DNA of 64,000 bases. It comes from Cryptomeria japonica. Lineage: Eukaryota > Streptophyta > Pinopsida > Cupressales > Cupressaceae. Shown piece after piece: positions 22,735-35,203 of this stretch. Under the pieces are notes generated by a model. That model saw nothing but the letters and a program-made list of their open reading frames with translations, was not told where the DNA came from and made no database searches. The stretch is taken from the NCBI RefSeq assembly GCF_030272615.1, contig NC_081415.1, forward strand, positions 606,247,137-606,311,136, written 5' to 3'. The number at the start of each line of letters is the position of its first letter. Within the stretch, counting starts at the first letter, position 1. The translations under genes were made by a program, and so were the position numbers.

Positions 22735-22845
22735 GCATGGATACATATTCTAGATGTGTTTTTGTAGGTGATCCATGAGAGGAATGAGAGAGGACATGGA
22801 TAGACATTCTAGATGTATTTTTCTAGATGATCCATGTTGGGGAGG
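22735..22845. repeat. Two-copy tandem repeat of about 66 bp
   Basis: The units share CATGGATA-A-ATTCTAGATGT-TTTTT and GTAGGTGATCCATG-type sequence, at about 22737 and 22795. Confidence 0.75.
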
Positions 22846-22929
22846 AGTTTAGGAATAGTCTAGTTGTATTTTGCTAGTTCCACTCACCCTCATGCGTGTG
22901 TGCAAGTCATCTCTAGTTTTAGGTGTTAA

Positions 22930-23180
22930 TAATCCTGTATAAGAGTTTGTTTTTATGGTTTCGAGCAAGCAACAACCTATCTAAGACATGAAATGAAAAT
23001 GCAAATGTGTGTGGTATCAGGAAGATCTCGTGTAAGAGTTTGTTTTCTCTGGTTTTGAGAATGTGTAAACCTGTGTATGGCAAATATGAATGTTGTGTTT
23101 GGTTTTGTGCATGAAGCATCTTGTGTAAGAGTTTGTTTTCTATAGTTTTGAGAATGAACACCCCATTTAAGGCATGAAAA
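22930..23180. repeat. Three-copy tandem repeat of about 92 bp
   Basis: The core GTAAGAGTTTGTTTTCT followed by GGTTTTGAG occurs near 22938, 23031 and 23124. On the minus strand the units encode a repeated LKTxENKLLHxI segment in an open frame (22919-23206). No known protein is recognised. Confidence 0.75.
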
Positions 23181-23206
23181 AATATAGTACAAAGAGGGAA
23201 ATACAT

Positions 23207-24149
23207 ATGCCTCCCCTTAAGATGTCAACATAGCCTTCAACTCTAAGGAGATATCCTTTAGGCAACAATGTTCATAAATCTAATCTAAAGAGGCAATACT
23301 CTTACAATAAAGGATAAGATAGTTGAAAAAGAGATATCTTGCAACAAGTGTAAAGAGGATCCTTGGAGGAGAAGAGATATTTTCTCAAAAGACATCTACC
23401 TCCAAGAGGAGTTTTTTGAACAAACATAACTTCTTCTACAAAATAAGAGAAGGAGAAAAAGAATGCATACCTTCCCCCTATTTCTAGGTGAAAGGGATTC
23501 TTGATGAGGGATGACACACTTTTGACCCAATGTGAGGGTTCAATTTATAATATATATACATTGCCAAATGAAGGAGAGGTTGTAGTTAAGGATACACACC
23601 TCTTGCATAAGAGATAATCATTGAGCAAACAAACAACCTCACACAAGTAATGCCATCGAATCATAAGAAACCACCACTCAATCAAAGGAAACATGGATCC
23701 TTAGAATGGATAGGAGAGATCAATGCCCACCAAGCATAGGGACACTGAGAAGAATTACACAACTTACAAAGAGAGATTATTCATAAGAGACATATTGTCT
23801 CAAAAAAAGAATAGGTCTTAACCATGGAACACCCATGTACTAGCATGAAGGATAATTTTATGCAAGAAAGGACATCATGTTATGAAAAATGCAACACATA
23901 AAGGAAAATAAAGTAAATCCCAAGAAAGAGGAGAGACAAAATTATTCTTTCCCCCTAGGCATACAAACATGAATAAATAGACTATTATGTTGCTCACTAA
24001 GTATGATTGCACCTGAAATTGTACCACCATGAATGAAAATGAGCCCCCAATAGGTAAGCTAACAATGTCACATACTCAGGAGAAACATAATAGGAACTTG
24101 GATGTTATTTGAAATGATTATGAGAAATATTCCATTCATTATCACATGT
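23207..24149. other. Region X, no recognisable feature
   Basis: Purine-rich on the plus strand (AAAGAGG, GAAGAG-type runs), no domain found on either strand. By position it should hold RT, RNase H and integrase of region X, but no RT motif such as YVDD or a DDE pattern is seen. Confidence 0.5.
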
Positions 24150-24641
24150 TACTTTAATGATACCTAAATCAATATAATGTTGTATTTTTGTTTTCGAAGC
24201 TTGACACTCATTAATAGAATGACCATGAATTTGATGATACTTTCAAAAAGAATATATTTCAAGATGTCTATGTTTCCTTCTTCTTTTAGGCCAAAGAAGA
24301 GAGATTAAATTGGCGTGAAGAAGATCAGACAAAACATTATCTTGTTGTAATACCACATTGGAATGAGAAAATGTGGATTCACTAGACAATGGAGGGGATG
24401 TTGACAAAGGAAAAAGTTGGAAACCTAGCTTTTCATTAGAAAAGTGTGATTTCTCATGACATTTGAGACTTTGTTGCACACATCCTAAACCATGGCCATT
24501 GTATCCATGTGTAGATGTTGAAATTTCTAGAGGAAAGGGTTCACTCTTAGTGTCAAAATTTAAAGAGTCCCCATCATTATCAAGACATGTGTTGGAAGGA
24601 AAGGTGGGAATTGATTTAGATGAAGCTTGGATAAAAGACAC
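24150..24641 (-). pseudogene. G-patch-like and Cys/His motif segment (element X)
   Basis: The frame at 24243-24641 is Ser-rich and holds GYNGHGLGCVQQ, a G-patch-like core. After a stop it continues KYHQIHGHSINECQ and KIQHYIDLGII, the Cys/His plus IQ.LID motif that in element 1 ends gag. Here it lies after the protease instead. Role unknown; probably nucleic-acid binding. Confidence 0.6.
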
Positions 24642-24671
24642 ACAAGGTTACTTCAAGGCTTCATTCTTAGA

Positions 24672-25508
24672 TTAAGGGATCTTATACCCATTGAAGGAGG
24701 GTGTAAAATCTATTGTACACAAATTCCTTGCTAAATAAGCATTATTGATAAGAAATGGTGTTGTTGAAGGGATTATAGTACTAAAGGGGAAAATATATCC
24801 CACTTCATCATGAGTGAAATTATAAGGATTAGGATCAACCTTTATTGTATGAAGTTCATTGTTATATATGAATTTGATTGTGCAATGGAGGGTAGAAGGG
24901 ACTATTTTCATGGCATGAATCAATAGTCTACCTAGAAGAAGGTTTTAATTAAGATGGTTGGGCATGGAATTGATATCAATAGGTAAAGTCACTAGTCCTA
25001 CTTTAATAGGTGATATGATTATACCAAGTGACTCTATATGAACATTATCAAAGCCACAAACACACAGAGGATTGGGTTGAATAGAAGAATAATCCTAATT
25101 TATCTTATCTAATAAGTCAACACAACAAATATTAAGTGATAACCCATTATCAATTAAATTACCTCTTATATTTTGTTCATAAATGCAAGGATTAATCATA
25201 AGGGGATCATCTCTACTTTTAACCTCTATAGAAGGCAATTAATCTGGTGAGAATGTAATATCATTTGGTTTAGAAGAAGGATGAGGGGCCAACCTTTGTA
25301 AGGCTTCTTGGATAAACTTATGATGTGAAGGTGAAGTTTGAATCAAGTCCCAAAGGGAAATATTAGCTAAGATATCATGGAGCTTCTCAACAAGATTAGG
25401 CTCCCTATCAACATGTTTCTTAGGATGAGGGGGGAAGGAAGGGACGTAAAATGAATATTGGGATCTTTTTGGCACAAGGATTAAATGGGTGATGTATTTT
25501 ACAACCAT
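24672..25508 (-). pseudogene. Aspartic protease region (element X)
   Basis: Starts at 25508 with a conserved pre-protease block (KLHDILANISLWDLI, HHKFIQEALQRL). Then LIDNGLSLNICCVDLL near 25150 is the active site (D-N-G, as in Tat-clade proteases), and LLGRLLIHAMKIVPSTLHC near 24900 is the conserved post-protease end. Stops at about 25238, 25100 and 24945. Would process Gag-Pol. Confidence 0.85.
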
Positions 25509-25512
25509 ATTT

Positions 25513-26348
25513 TTATTCTAGTTGCAATTCCATATCATCTCTTTCACATATGTGTTTTTCAACTTTTAGGGGTGGGTTTTTGGGTCTAGGCTTCTCATAA
25601 ATAGAAATATGAATGGTATTGACTTGATTAGGTTCTTTGTTCTCTAAGGATACATCTTTAGGAGGGATAACATCAAGGGAATCCCTAATAATTTTGTCTT
25701 CTTGCTCCAAGGTATCTTTATGGGTAAGACATGCTTTAGGAGAAGGAAAAACATAACTCATTAATGCTTCATCTCTAGTAGGAAATTTATTAAAATGATA
25801 AGTAGTGATGATATCATACACTTGCACCAAATGATTCTTATGGAGGAGGTATATCTTAGGAGGAAGATGAACATCACTATTCAAAGATTAGGAAATAAAT
25901 GTTTGAAAGAAGTGTTCACAACCTCTTCTTGCACCAATGTGCCCTTATTGGTAAGACCAAATTTGGGAGAGGATAAATCAATGTCCATCAACACTTTTTC
26001 TCTAGGAGAGGTACCATGTATGGAAGGTAATGTATCATTAAGGAAGGTGTTTATGATATCTTCCTCTTCCTCTAAGATACTCTAATGGGAAAGGCACATT
26101 TTAGGAGAAATATCAACATCATTCATCAAAACTTCATTCTTAGGAGGGATAGTTTTGAAAGAAGTGTTAGTGGTCTCTTTTTTCACTAAAATGTCCTCAT
26201 GGATAGGACGATCTTTAAGAGAGGGATAAAGTGAAACAAGGGAGGCTAACCCATTATCATATCTATGAAATAAATAAATCATAGAATTAAATGAAAACAA
26301 AATTGCAACAATTTGCATTTTAAAAATGATAACATATGCAAAATACAT
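25513..26348 (-). pseudogene. Repeat-bearing linker upstream of protease (element X)
   Basis: The minus strand encodes a degenerate tandem array of roughly 45-residue units (about 130-140 bp), each with the outline VLM--D--SPK-CL-HK-TLEQE, then IPPK. Four to five units can be recognised, in more than one frame: near 26130, 26000, 25860 and 25740, and a last partial near 25670. The domain is not one I know; low-complexity linkers ahead of protease occur in Tat elements. Confidence 0.6.
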
Positions 26349-27700
26349 GATAAAAAGAGATAAAAATGTGCAATTTTTATGATGTTTTCACTAATGCAAA
26401 TACATAAATAATGCGTGAATGCATCTAAATCTAAACATGACATGTCATAACAATCATATCTAAAAAAGTAATTGAAAAATTATCCAACCCACTCAAACTT
26501 AACCAAAATAAATTAGGGCTTCTTATGAATTCAACCTCTAAATTTATTTAATTTGATTAAAAATATAATTTATAAGTGCAAAATTGAAAATTAAAATGTT
26601 CTCAAATAAGATTTGAAATAATTAATCCAAATTAAGTAGCCCATAAGTTCATTTTTTATAATTATAAATTAGGGTTTTAGTGAATTTAACCTCTAAATTT
26701 ATGTAATTCAATGAAAAATTTAAGTTGTAAATGTAAATTTGAATTTGAAAATGCATAAACACTCAGATCTAAGTGTAGGTAGTTCTATGTGATGTTATGT
26801 TTTTTTCCATTTTCCTACCTCACATTTTGGTTCAAGTATTCATCCAACAAATTGCAAAGATTGTATAAATGTGGCTTTTCAAAACATTGAACAACCTTGT
26901 TTCAACATTTATGTCACTTAAGGCTAGGTTTTGAATAGTTTTAACTTAGGTCTTAGGACATATTATCATCTTCTTTCATTTTATTCCAAGTCATTGCAAG
27001 CATCCTCATTTTTGCACTTAGGTTTAGAGTCATTTTCCTAAGTCTTTATTGTATTGTCATACCTAAGCTAAGTTTCACTTAGATTGCATCTTGTATTATC
27101 ATTATCATCCCAAAATTGGGTCTTCACTTAGGTCATATTATTTTCTTGCATACCCTTCTCTTGCATTAGCTCATATCATTGCATAATAAGTCTTGAGTCA
27201 TTTTATTTCACGTCCTTAGGTCATATTCATATCATATCTTGGGTTCATATTGTAGGTCCTCATCATATTTATTGTCCTTTTGCATAATAGTATCAAAATT
27301 TGGTTTTCCCAAACTTTAAAATTCAAAACTTTAGATTAAACCATAAGTCATTGTTAGGGAGTCTTGACCTTGTGTAGCATTTGTCCTTTTGTCATCAACA
27401 TGATTTTTTCAAACCTAGCTTAGTATCCAAGCATATAGGTGTGACATTGTCATTTGTCCTATCCCTATTCCGTCCTTTTTCCTTTCAAGGTCTTGACTTA
27501 ATTTCAATTTCCAAAGGTTGAGTCTTTAGGTTCACATTTCAAAGGTATGCCAAAGTCTTGAAAAAACACCCAAAAACATAGGTTGCATTGTTAATAATTT
27601 AAGTGCACTTAGTTGCATTTTATTGTCATTTAAAAGATCCAAAAAGACCAAAAACATAAGTTGAATTATCATCCTTTTAGGTTGCATTAGTTGCATATGC
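26349..27700. other. AT-rich region between element X coding part and element F
   Basis: No coding signal on either strand. Contains a duplicated block (about 26515-26600 and 26672-26755) sharing AAATTAGGG, AACCTCTAAATTTAT and AAGT-TAAATTG. Also many TTAGGTC/CTTAGGT-rich stretches at 26920-27260. The left border of element F should lie here but I cannot place it. Confidence 0.5.
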
Positions 27701-27728
27701 CATTCTTAAATCAAAATCCCCAAAACAA

Positions 27729-30360
27729 TTGCATAGTGACATGCCTGTTGAAACAAGGTATAGGTACAATAAATCACATGTATCAACATATCAAGCCATG
27801 TCTTTTCCAATGGATGATACCCAATTGAGACAATCACAATTCTATCCAACACAACAACAAGACAATATCGTAAAACCAAACTTCAATCGAAATGTTGGTT
27901 CACATACAAACATGCTACCATAGTATGGAATCATTCAGTTCGGACAACCACCAAATTTTGAACCAACCTTCATACCAATGCAATATGGACTTGGTAGTGT
28001 TCAACCAAGATCACCCTCAAATCAAACAATCATTCGAAACGAAACCTCAAGTTTGCATCCAAAACATCAAAATATTAGTTCGAATAAGACTGATCCTAGC
28101 CCACATGCGATTTGGTTAGAGAAAATGATGAGAGATAATCAAATACCACAATTCATAAGAGAATTAGACTTAGACTCAGAATCAGAATCAAAATCAGAAT
28201 TGGAATTTGAGTCATACCAACCTTCATATTCTTATGAGACTCAGCCTTCAAAAGTAATCTATCCTTCCTACCTATCCAACTTACACATGGTCCAAAAAAT
28301 CCAACCAACACAACCAATGGTGAAATTTAAACAATATGTCCAACCAAACACACAACGTTAGAAATTGGTTCAACCAACTGTCAAGTATCAACATCCAACT
28401 CAGTCAACAAATCAATATCAACAATTACAACTAGAAATTCAAAAACAAAAGTTGCAACTCACACCGGGACAAATTTCAAACATGACAAAACAATTCGACC
28501 AAGCCCAAAATCAAATCCAACCATGTCAAAACATCACAAGACTTCGAGTGCTCCAAAGAAAGGTAGTTCTATTACAAATCTCTTAAGGAGAGTCCTAAGT
28601 GACTTTTTCGAGAATGATCAAAATCATGTACCCATGTCTAGCAATGACTCACCCCCCATAAGAAAATTGACTCTCCAATAACATCTATCCCTACACCTTT
28701 TGAAACTTCACAAGAACCACCCATATCATCTCATAAGCTTCACAAGAGCAATTTCCACCATCACCTCCAAATGATATTTCAAATAATGCATCCTCCCAAG
28801 GGTTGTCTGCAACATAAATACATGTTAATCTATGTCTTTATACAAATCCTTTGTACTATTTGGAAATGCAAGATTCAATGCCACCAGATGCTTCTATTTT
28901 AGAGAGTCCCATACAAATTCCATCCATATCATGTCAAAGCATTTATTCCACACCAAAATCCCCCACACATGTCCAAAGTCCAACCCTATTTCAGGAGGAT
29001 GATTTAGACCATGAAGGAATAAGTCTTGAAACGGATCAAGATCAAGACCCTAAAATTTTTCTATTGCATACTACATTTTACCAAGATCTCATTTCCTCTT
29101 ATGATCCCCCTATTCCTATCCAAGAACACAATTCCTTTTCAAGTCCTATTGGTATTCCACTCCTTAAGCAAGATCAAGATGTCCCTTCCATTCTTCCTAA
29201 TAATCCCATTGAAAGTGAAGAGAAAAGAACCTTTAAAGAAGAATCCAATGATCCTCCTCGTCAAGATGAGAGTATCCTTTTAGCTCTATGTCCACCACAA
29301 GATGTTGTCATCCCTCCATCTCCATGTCCTAATCATCCATATACACTCCAAGATCTCATTTATTTTGATGATCCCATTATTCATCCCATTCCATCTCATG
29401 CAGAGCTTGTCATTAATCCTAGTCCCCCTCATAATTCTAACATGTTCGTGCAAGATATTCATGAACCCCCTACATGCACAATGGGTTCCTCCACTTTGGT
29501 CTAGTTTGATCCACTTCATGTTCCCATCATTCCTATCATATCATATCCACCTCATAATGGACTCACATCTTCTTCCAAAAGCAAAGAGTATCCTACAAGT
29601 CAAAATATTCATAAAGGAAAAGGGGTATACCTTCACAAGAAAAAACCCCTCCATATTAAAGAGAATATCAATTTTCATGGCCTCAGTGACATTCCTCAAG
29701 ATATTGGTATCCCTACCAAGTCAAAATCCAAACATGCACATAGCCCTTCATCCCTTCCATCCATTTTAGGTCTGTATTTCCCTTCATCCCCTATGCGGGA
29801 TCAACAAAGGTACACATATTTCAGAACCTTCCATCCATCAAAATGACCTCCATTTCATTTATATCCATCCATGCATCCCTTTCCTTCTTCAAGAAATTTG
29901 GATGCCAAGCATACAAGTTATAAGTCTAGCAATCCACATGTATTTAAGGACCAACATATCCAATCTAATAGACATGTCAAAACAAAGAAAAATATGATCC
30001 AAAAAGAAAAAGAGATATCCAAAAGGCCATAAAGGCCCACTGAGAAAAATAAAGTCAAGTCAAAATATATATGGGTTCCTAAATCACTTATGCAAGCAAT
30101 GCGTTCTAAGGAACCACAAAAACATGAAAAATAAAAAAACCATGTGGATTCCTAAGTGGCTCCTTGAAGCACAACATTATAAAGAGAAATTCAACTTGGC
30201 ATCCAAAATTGCTATTCATCTATCCAAAACTTTCAAATCTATTCCTCCATCACCTCCTTCATCCATTTTGGGTCCTTATGTCCCAAAATCCCTAGCCTTT
30301 CCTCCATCCAAATCTCAATATCCAAAATCCACTATTCCTCCATCAATCCACCACCCTTAA
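27729..30360 (+). pseudogene. Long Pro/Ser/Gln-rich reading frames of element F
   Basis: A chain of plus-strand frames with stops. First part (27729-28586): Gln/Asn-rich (YPTQQQDN, QYQQLQLEIQKQKLQL) with an acidic DLDSESESKSELEFE patch. Second part (28851-29504): Pro/Ile-rich with PHxP-like spacing (PPSPCPNHPYTLQDLI). Third part reads IWVPKSLMQAM and TMWIPKWLLEAQHYKE, a V/I-PK-L motif seen in 3' regions of plant gypsy elements. No RT, protease or integrase. By position ahead of the 3' LTR this is an extra 3' reading frame; function unknown. Confidence 0.45.
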
Positions 30361-30963
30361 GGTGTGTGTCAATGCTGATCTTGCCAACATTTCCATTCAC
30401 CCAAGCTCAATTCTTCCAATATCCTATCCATTATCCAATGCATATTTTTTATCCTTTCGTCCCTCTGATCCCATCTTTTGTATAAATCTTGGCCTTAGTC
30501 CATTTCTATGATCTTACCAACATCTTTGAGCATACTTTTAATGGTCATGGTCCATTTTCAAGGCTACTATCCAAACAAAAAGATGCTTGATTCCTTCTTC
30601 CATCCCTTGTCATGAGTCCATTTTTGGCAAAAAGTCAAACAAAAATTGAAAAAGCAAAAATAAAAAATTGGAAAAAAAAGTAAAGAAAAATAATTAGTCC
30701 TTTGATGAAAACCTGGCAAATAGGCGGTTTGGTCAAGTACCATGATGAAATCCTAGCAAACAGGCATCATGTGTAATTTGTGAACTTCTTGCATACCATA
30801 CTTGGGGGCACATTTCATTTATACTATCCTATCATATCCTATTGGCCTTCACTATCCTTTCACCCTTTATTATCCTATTGAACTTCATTGTCTTTTCACC
30901 TTTCATTGTCCTATCATACCCTATCATACTCCTCCATTATCCTATCATCTCTCATATTCATAT
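30361..30963 (+). other. Pyrimidine-rich non-coding part of element F
   Basis: Contains a duplicated GATGAAA-CCT-GCAAA-AGGCG/AT segment (about 30707-30770), and a (TATCCTATY)-like low-complexity tract at 30815-30955 made of repeated ATCCTATCAT units. No gene. Confidence 0.6.
30959..30963. repeat. Target-site duplication CATAT (left)
   Basis: Identical to 32022-32026. Confidence 0.85.
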
Positions 30964-32021
30964 TGTTAGGTCCCAGAGACAACTGAGAGGGGGGCGTGAA
31001 TCAGTTGTCAAATAAATTCAAACCAAAAACTTATTAACCAACTTAATGCTTAATACTGATAAACCAGTTAAGTATGCCGATAGACAGTGTTAACAGTAAA
31101 TTGCTATACCGATAAGGATTAATGCATGAAACATAAACATAAAGTCATCCATAACACATGACACCAATATTTGTACGTGGAAACCCTGTAAGGAGAAAAA
31201 CCACGGTGGGAAACCTTACCCACAATCAAATGATACTACTATAGATAGTAAGTGTACATAAATGGGGTCTGTACATGCAGAAAGGCCAACAACCTAGAGC
31301 TCACTGCTCAATCACAAAATGGGAGTCACACTGACTATAGTTGGATGGTTAAATCCAATAAGAATGTACTGCTCAAAATAGCATCTTCATATGTTGGATT
31401 CAATACCGGTGTAATGCTGATATGCTTCTACAAAAACCTAACTTCACCTTCAAATGATGTCTTCATGTATATCCCTGCTTGATCTCGCATATACCTTCAC
31501 TTAATTCTTTTTTGTATTCCACACTTGATCTTACAAATAAGATCTTACATTTATACCATACCCTAAGACCAATTTTAGTAGGTCGGCTCTACAAGATATT
31601 ACAATAAAACATTTTACAAATAATATAATATCCGATGCAATTACCGATTGAACATGTCAACTTAATGCATTTACAACAATAATAAATCATCTCCATAGTG
31701 TGCCATGCTGATCTGGAAAAGATAAACCTGTCGGTGTAACCCTAGATAACCTGGACCTATTTGCCGGTAAAAGCAAATATGCAAATATGAATATACCAAT
31801 GATTATTTCTTCAAAATAAAGTGTCCACATGATGTCTTCGACATTACCAAGTGTCTTCCATATCATTCCAGGTACCGGTGAACAATATATCTTGCCAGTG
31901 AACCATATACCAATAACTGTTGCATAGTTTACTTGCTTGCCGGTGAATGTTGTTGGATCTCCAAAGTAGGTGTATTAGTAGGTGTTGACATCAATGACAA
32001 AACCATACCAAAATACCAACA
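30964..32021 (-). mobile_element. Solo copia-type LTR within element F
   Basis: 1,058 bp. The minus strand starts TGTTGGTATTTTGG and ends GACCTAACA. Contains near its U5 end the GATTCACGCCCCCC-type motif (about 30990-31010) and the conserved CCCACCGTGGTTTTTC block (about 31190-31215), as in the other copia LTRs. Flanked by CATAT. No internal region, hence solo. Confidence 0.92.
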
Positions 32022-32026
32022 CATAT
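32022..32026. repeat. Target-site duplication CATAT (right)
   Basis: Partner of 30959-30963. Confidence 0.85.
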
Positions 32027-33840
32027 TCCCTTTACCACCTTTGATCTTGACAAGGTTGAAGATCTTCATGAATGTCATATATCTTGTTCACAACTTTCAG
32101 TCTATCATAGCTTTTGGTCTTTATCCATTCACTTAGTACAACCTTTCATCCATATTCCTTGGCTTATTAGAACCTTTTTGTCACTATCTCTTAGCCTATC
32201 ACAACCTTCAGTCCATGTCCCTTATCCATTTTTGATCTTGCTTGTCCTAACGACATCCTATCATCATCCATACACTCTTTTATGTCCCTTGATCTTGGTC
32301 CAACAAAAGGACATAAAATTCAAAGCATGGTTTCAAAAACCTCTTGACACGTCCCTCATGCCATGTCATTGCTTTATATCATCATATCTAGTCTCTTATC
32401 CCATTGCGCGATAGCCCTTAGAAATTGCATTTGTCTTATCTCCTTCATAAATGGCCTTTGTCTTCCCTGTATCCACCAACACTAAAACAAGCCTATTTAT
32501 CCATTCATCATATTCCTTGCCTTGCTAGACATCGAGGGCAAAATCATAAAAAATCACTAAAGAGCAAATAAATTCTTGAAAAAAAAAATCAATAACAATC
32601 AAATAAAGTCCTAAAAAAATCCAAAAACATCATAAAATGTCCTGAAATAATCACAAAAATATTGTAAAATGTCCTCAAAAAATTAAAAAAATCATAAAAT
32701 GTCCTCAAAAAATAAAAATAAAATCATAAAATGTCTTGAAGAAAGCACAAAAAAATTACAAATTTCAAAAAACCTAAAAATTGGAAAACATAACAAATCC
32801 AAAAACAATCGCTTTTATTCATTTTGCCAATAAAGTGTCCCTTTTGTAAATAAATAATCGTTTTCATTTTATTTCACCAATAAACTGTCCCTTTTGTACA
32901 TAGACAAACATTTTAGTAGGCATCAAATAAAAACACATTAAACATAGCGCTTAAATGAAATCATGCATTAACAGATGAACTGTTCAACAAACCAAGCTTT
33001 CAAATTGGTTCACTTGTCGTATCAATCAATCAACATCAACATTATCAGTCCTTTGTCAACATTATCATGGGTCTTATACATGGTGTGGTATACTCGAAAC
33101 CAGACTGTGTTCTATCTTAGACGAGGTATTGCATTCCCTGAAACCAGGTAGCATGATTGTCGTATCATCAAAACACAACATTATCACTTTTGACAATGAA
33201 GATCGGAATGTTTGTTTGAATTGCTTTCATTGTGAGTCTTATCTTTTACTAATTTATCTTTGATCATGTTCCTATGTTGCTTGATGATGTCATTGAGTGA
33301 TTTAGAGTGGTCGGGATGCCTCGTGATCGATTTTGTTTTGTTTTCTGTTTACGGAGTGTTTCTAGCATTCTGGGGTAAATATGTTTGGGCGTTTGTAATA
33401 AGTACATTCACTTTATGAATGTCGCACATACCTCGACCATTGACACACGTAATGTCTTAGGTTGTTTTTGACTCATTCCTTGTTTGTGATCTGTCTATTT
33501 TACGCAAAGGGATTCCATTTCTGCCCTGGCCTTCATTGCCATATGACCTGCATCCATTTTGCCATATTAAATAAAGGTTCTCACCTACTTTTTGTGCATT
33601 TGTGAAAGCAAGTTTTTTCTTGACCACTAATTGTTCTTTGCCTAATTTCTACTTATTAACATTTCTTTTGTCAATCCTTGAAGTCATCTTGGTCTAGTCC
33701 TGACATTATTTTCGACAAATTGGCCTCTTTTCTGGATTTTTCCAGCAAATTCCTCGAGGGGGCATACATATATCCTAATTGTCATCTGGGGCATATTTCT
33801 TGATTGTTCTTTGAAACAGCACTCATAATCACATTGTCTT
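32027..33840 (+). other. 3' non-coding part of element F
   Basis: No gene. Holds short repeats: ATCATAAAATGTCCTCAAAAAA units (four, about 32625-32745) and a roughly 55-bp duplication (TTGCCAATAAAGTGTCCCTTTTGTA near 32825 and 32878, shown here only in outline). The rest (32940-33840) is unique sequence without coding signal. Confidence 0.6.
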
Positions 33841-33854
33841 AAAGAGGGGCAAAA
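33841..33854 (+). promoter_or_regulatory. Polypurine tract of element F
   Basis: AAAGAGGGGCAAAA directly before the TG of the LTR at 33855. Shows that this LTR is a 3' LTR on the plus strand and not a solo LTR; the bases flanking it (CAAAA and TCACA) do not match. Confidence 0.85.
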
Positions 33855-35203
33855 TGTAGGCATCTAAAAATGGTTAATGCTTGCGGCATCATACTTTCAC
33901 ATGTCCGCGTTACCTTCTTTTAGGGTTTTTGCATCTCATTAACATTTCTTCTATGTCACACACTTGATCTTCATCATTTGTCGACATCTTGTTATTCCTC
34001 TACATTTCTTCCTCTTTCGATTGCATTTCTTGCATTTTCAATTAGGTCTTGTCGACATCATCATTACTTTCAATCTTTGGTCGTAATCATTTTATCATGT
34101 CAATTAGACATTGTCAATCCTAATTGATGTTGAATTTGGGTTTTGTCCTCGATCTTTATCAATTATCATCATTTTTTATCCCTTATCAACTTGCGACCGA
34201 TTTGTCATTGGTCTTTGTTAGTCAACATTGTCTCTTTATCAATTATCAGTTCTCATCATTTAACCATGATCGAATCAACCTTATATCAATTGCATCAATC
34301 ATTCCAATCTTGTCATGGCCTAATCAACATCCTTTCATCTCTAATTTTATCCTAGGGTTTTATGATTTATTCATCTAATCCTATTCATCATTTCCCTTTT
34401 AGGTTAAATAAATTTATTTATCCTGAGTCTCCTCTTGTCACAATTAAATATTCATTTAATTGGCTAATTATTTCCCGCTTTTGCAAATTAATTAGTGAAC
34501 AACAATTTATTAATTAATTTCACCTTTTTTCCTAATTTCTTAATTTTGCCTCGTTTACCAATTTCCTAATTACTAATTCCCTTTTTTTTCCACCTATTTT
34601 TCTAATTTTCTAATTCTAATTTCTAACTAATTTGTCCCTCTCTAGTTGTCCCTATTTTTGTGCTTCAATTGTCATAGAGTGGAGGCATGAATTTCTCATG
34701 CGACATATTGCTTGACATAGCAGCATGTCATAGCTCTTAATTTGGCATTTAGTCGTTGCACTTTGCATTGGAAATGTGTCATGATTTATAACATAGAATG
34801 TGTCATAACCTTCTTCTTTCAATCCTTTTTCCCAATTTTCAAATCAAATTGCCTTTTTAACTCTTTTCATGCTAATTTTCATTCCAATTTGCCTATAAAT
34901 TGGATGCATTTCTTCAATCTTTTAAATAAACCACATTTCTAGTATCCTCGCGTTGTCAAAATCATCTTGCAATCTTCATTTTTTTTCTTATTGCACTCAT
35001 AGGTGAGATCCACAAGACAAGCTATTTGAAGGAGAAAGAAGGACAATAGAGGTCAATTGAAGGAGGCATTGGTGATGGTTTTCATTTCTTTTGAATGTCT
35101 TGGTTTTAATTCTTCTATTTATTGTGATAGGAGTTACTTTCATAGCATTTAGTTTTTGGTTGGCTAATAATTTATACTTTGATTCCTTTGCCTGATTCCT
35201 ACA
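33855..35203 (+). repeat. 3' LTR of element F
   Basis: 1,349 bp, TGTAGGCATC...GATTCCTACA. Same family as the solo LTR at 2460-3683. No 5' LTR of this family is found to the left in the window, so element F has lost its 5' end or been truncated. Confidence 0.9.
34894..34901 (+). promoter_or_regulatory. TATA box of family F LTR
   Basis: TATAAATT followed by GGATGCA, conserved with 2811-2818 on the other strand. About 300 bp from the LTR end. Confidence 0.6.

Noticed and set aside
25795-26085. Plus-strand frame at 25795-26085
   Set aside because: Antisense to the repeat-bearing linker of element X, whose repeat pattern is clearer on the minus strand.
33855-35203. Second solo LTR of family F
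   Set aside because: Flanking bases CAAAA and TCACA do not match and a PPT precedes it, so it is a 3' LTR.
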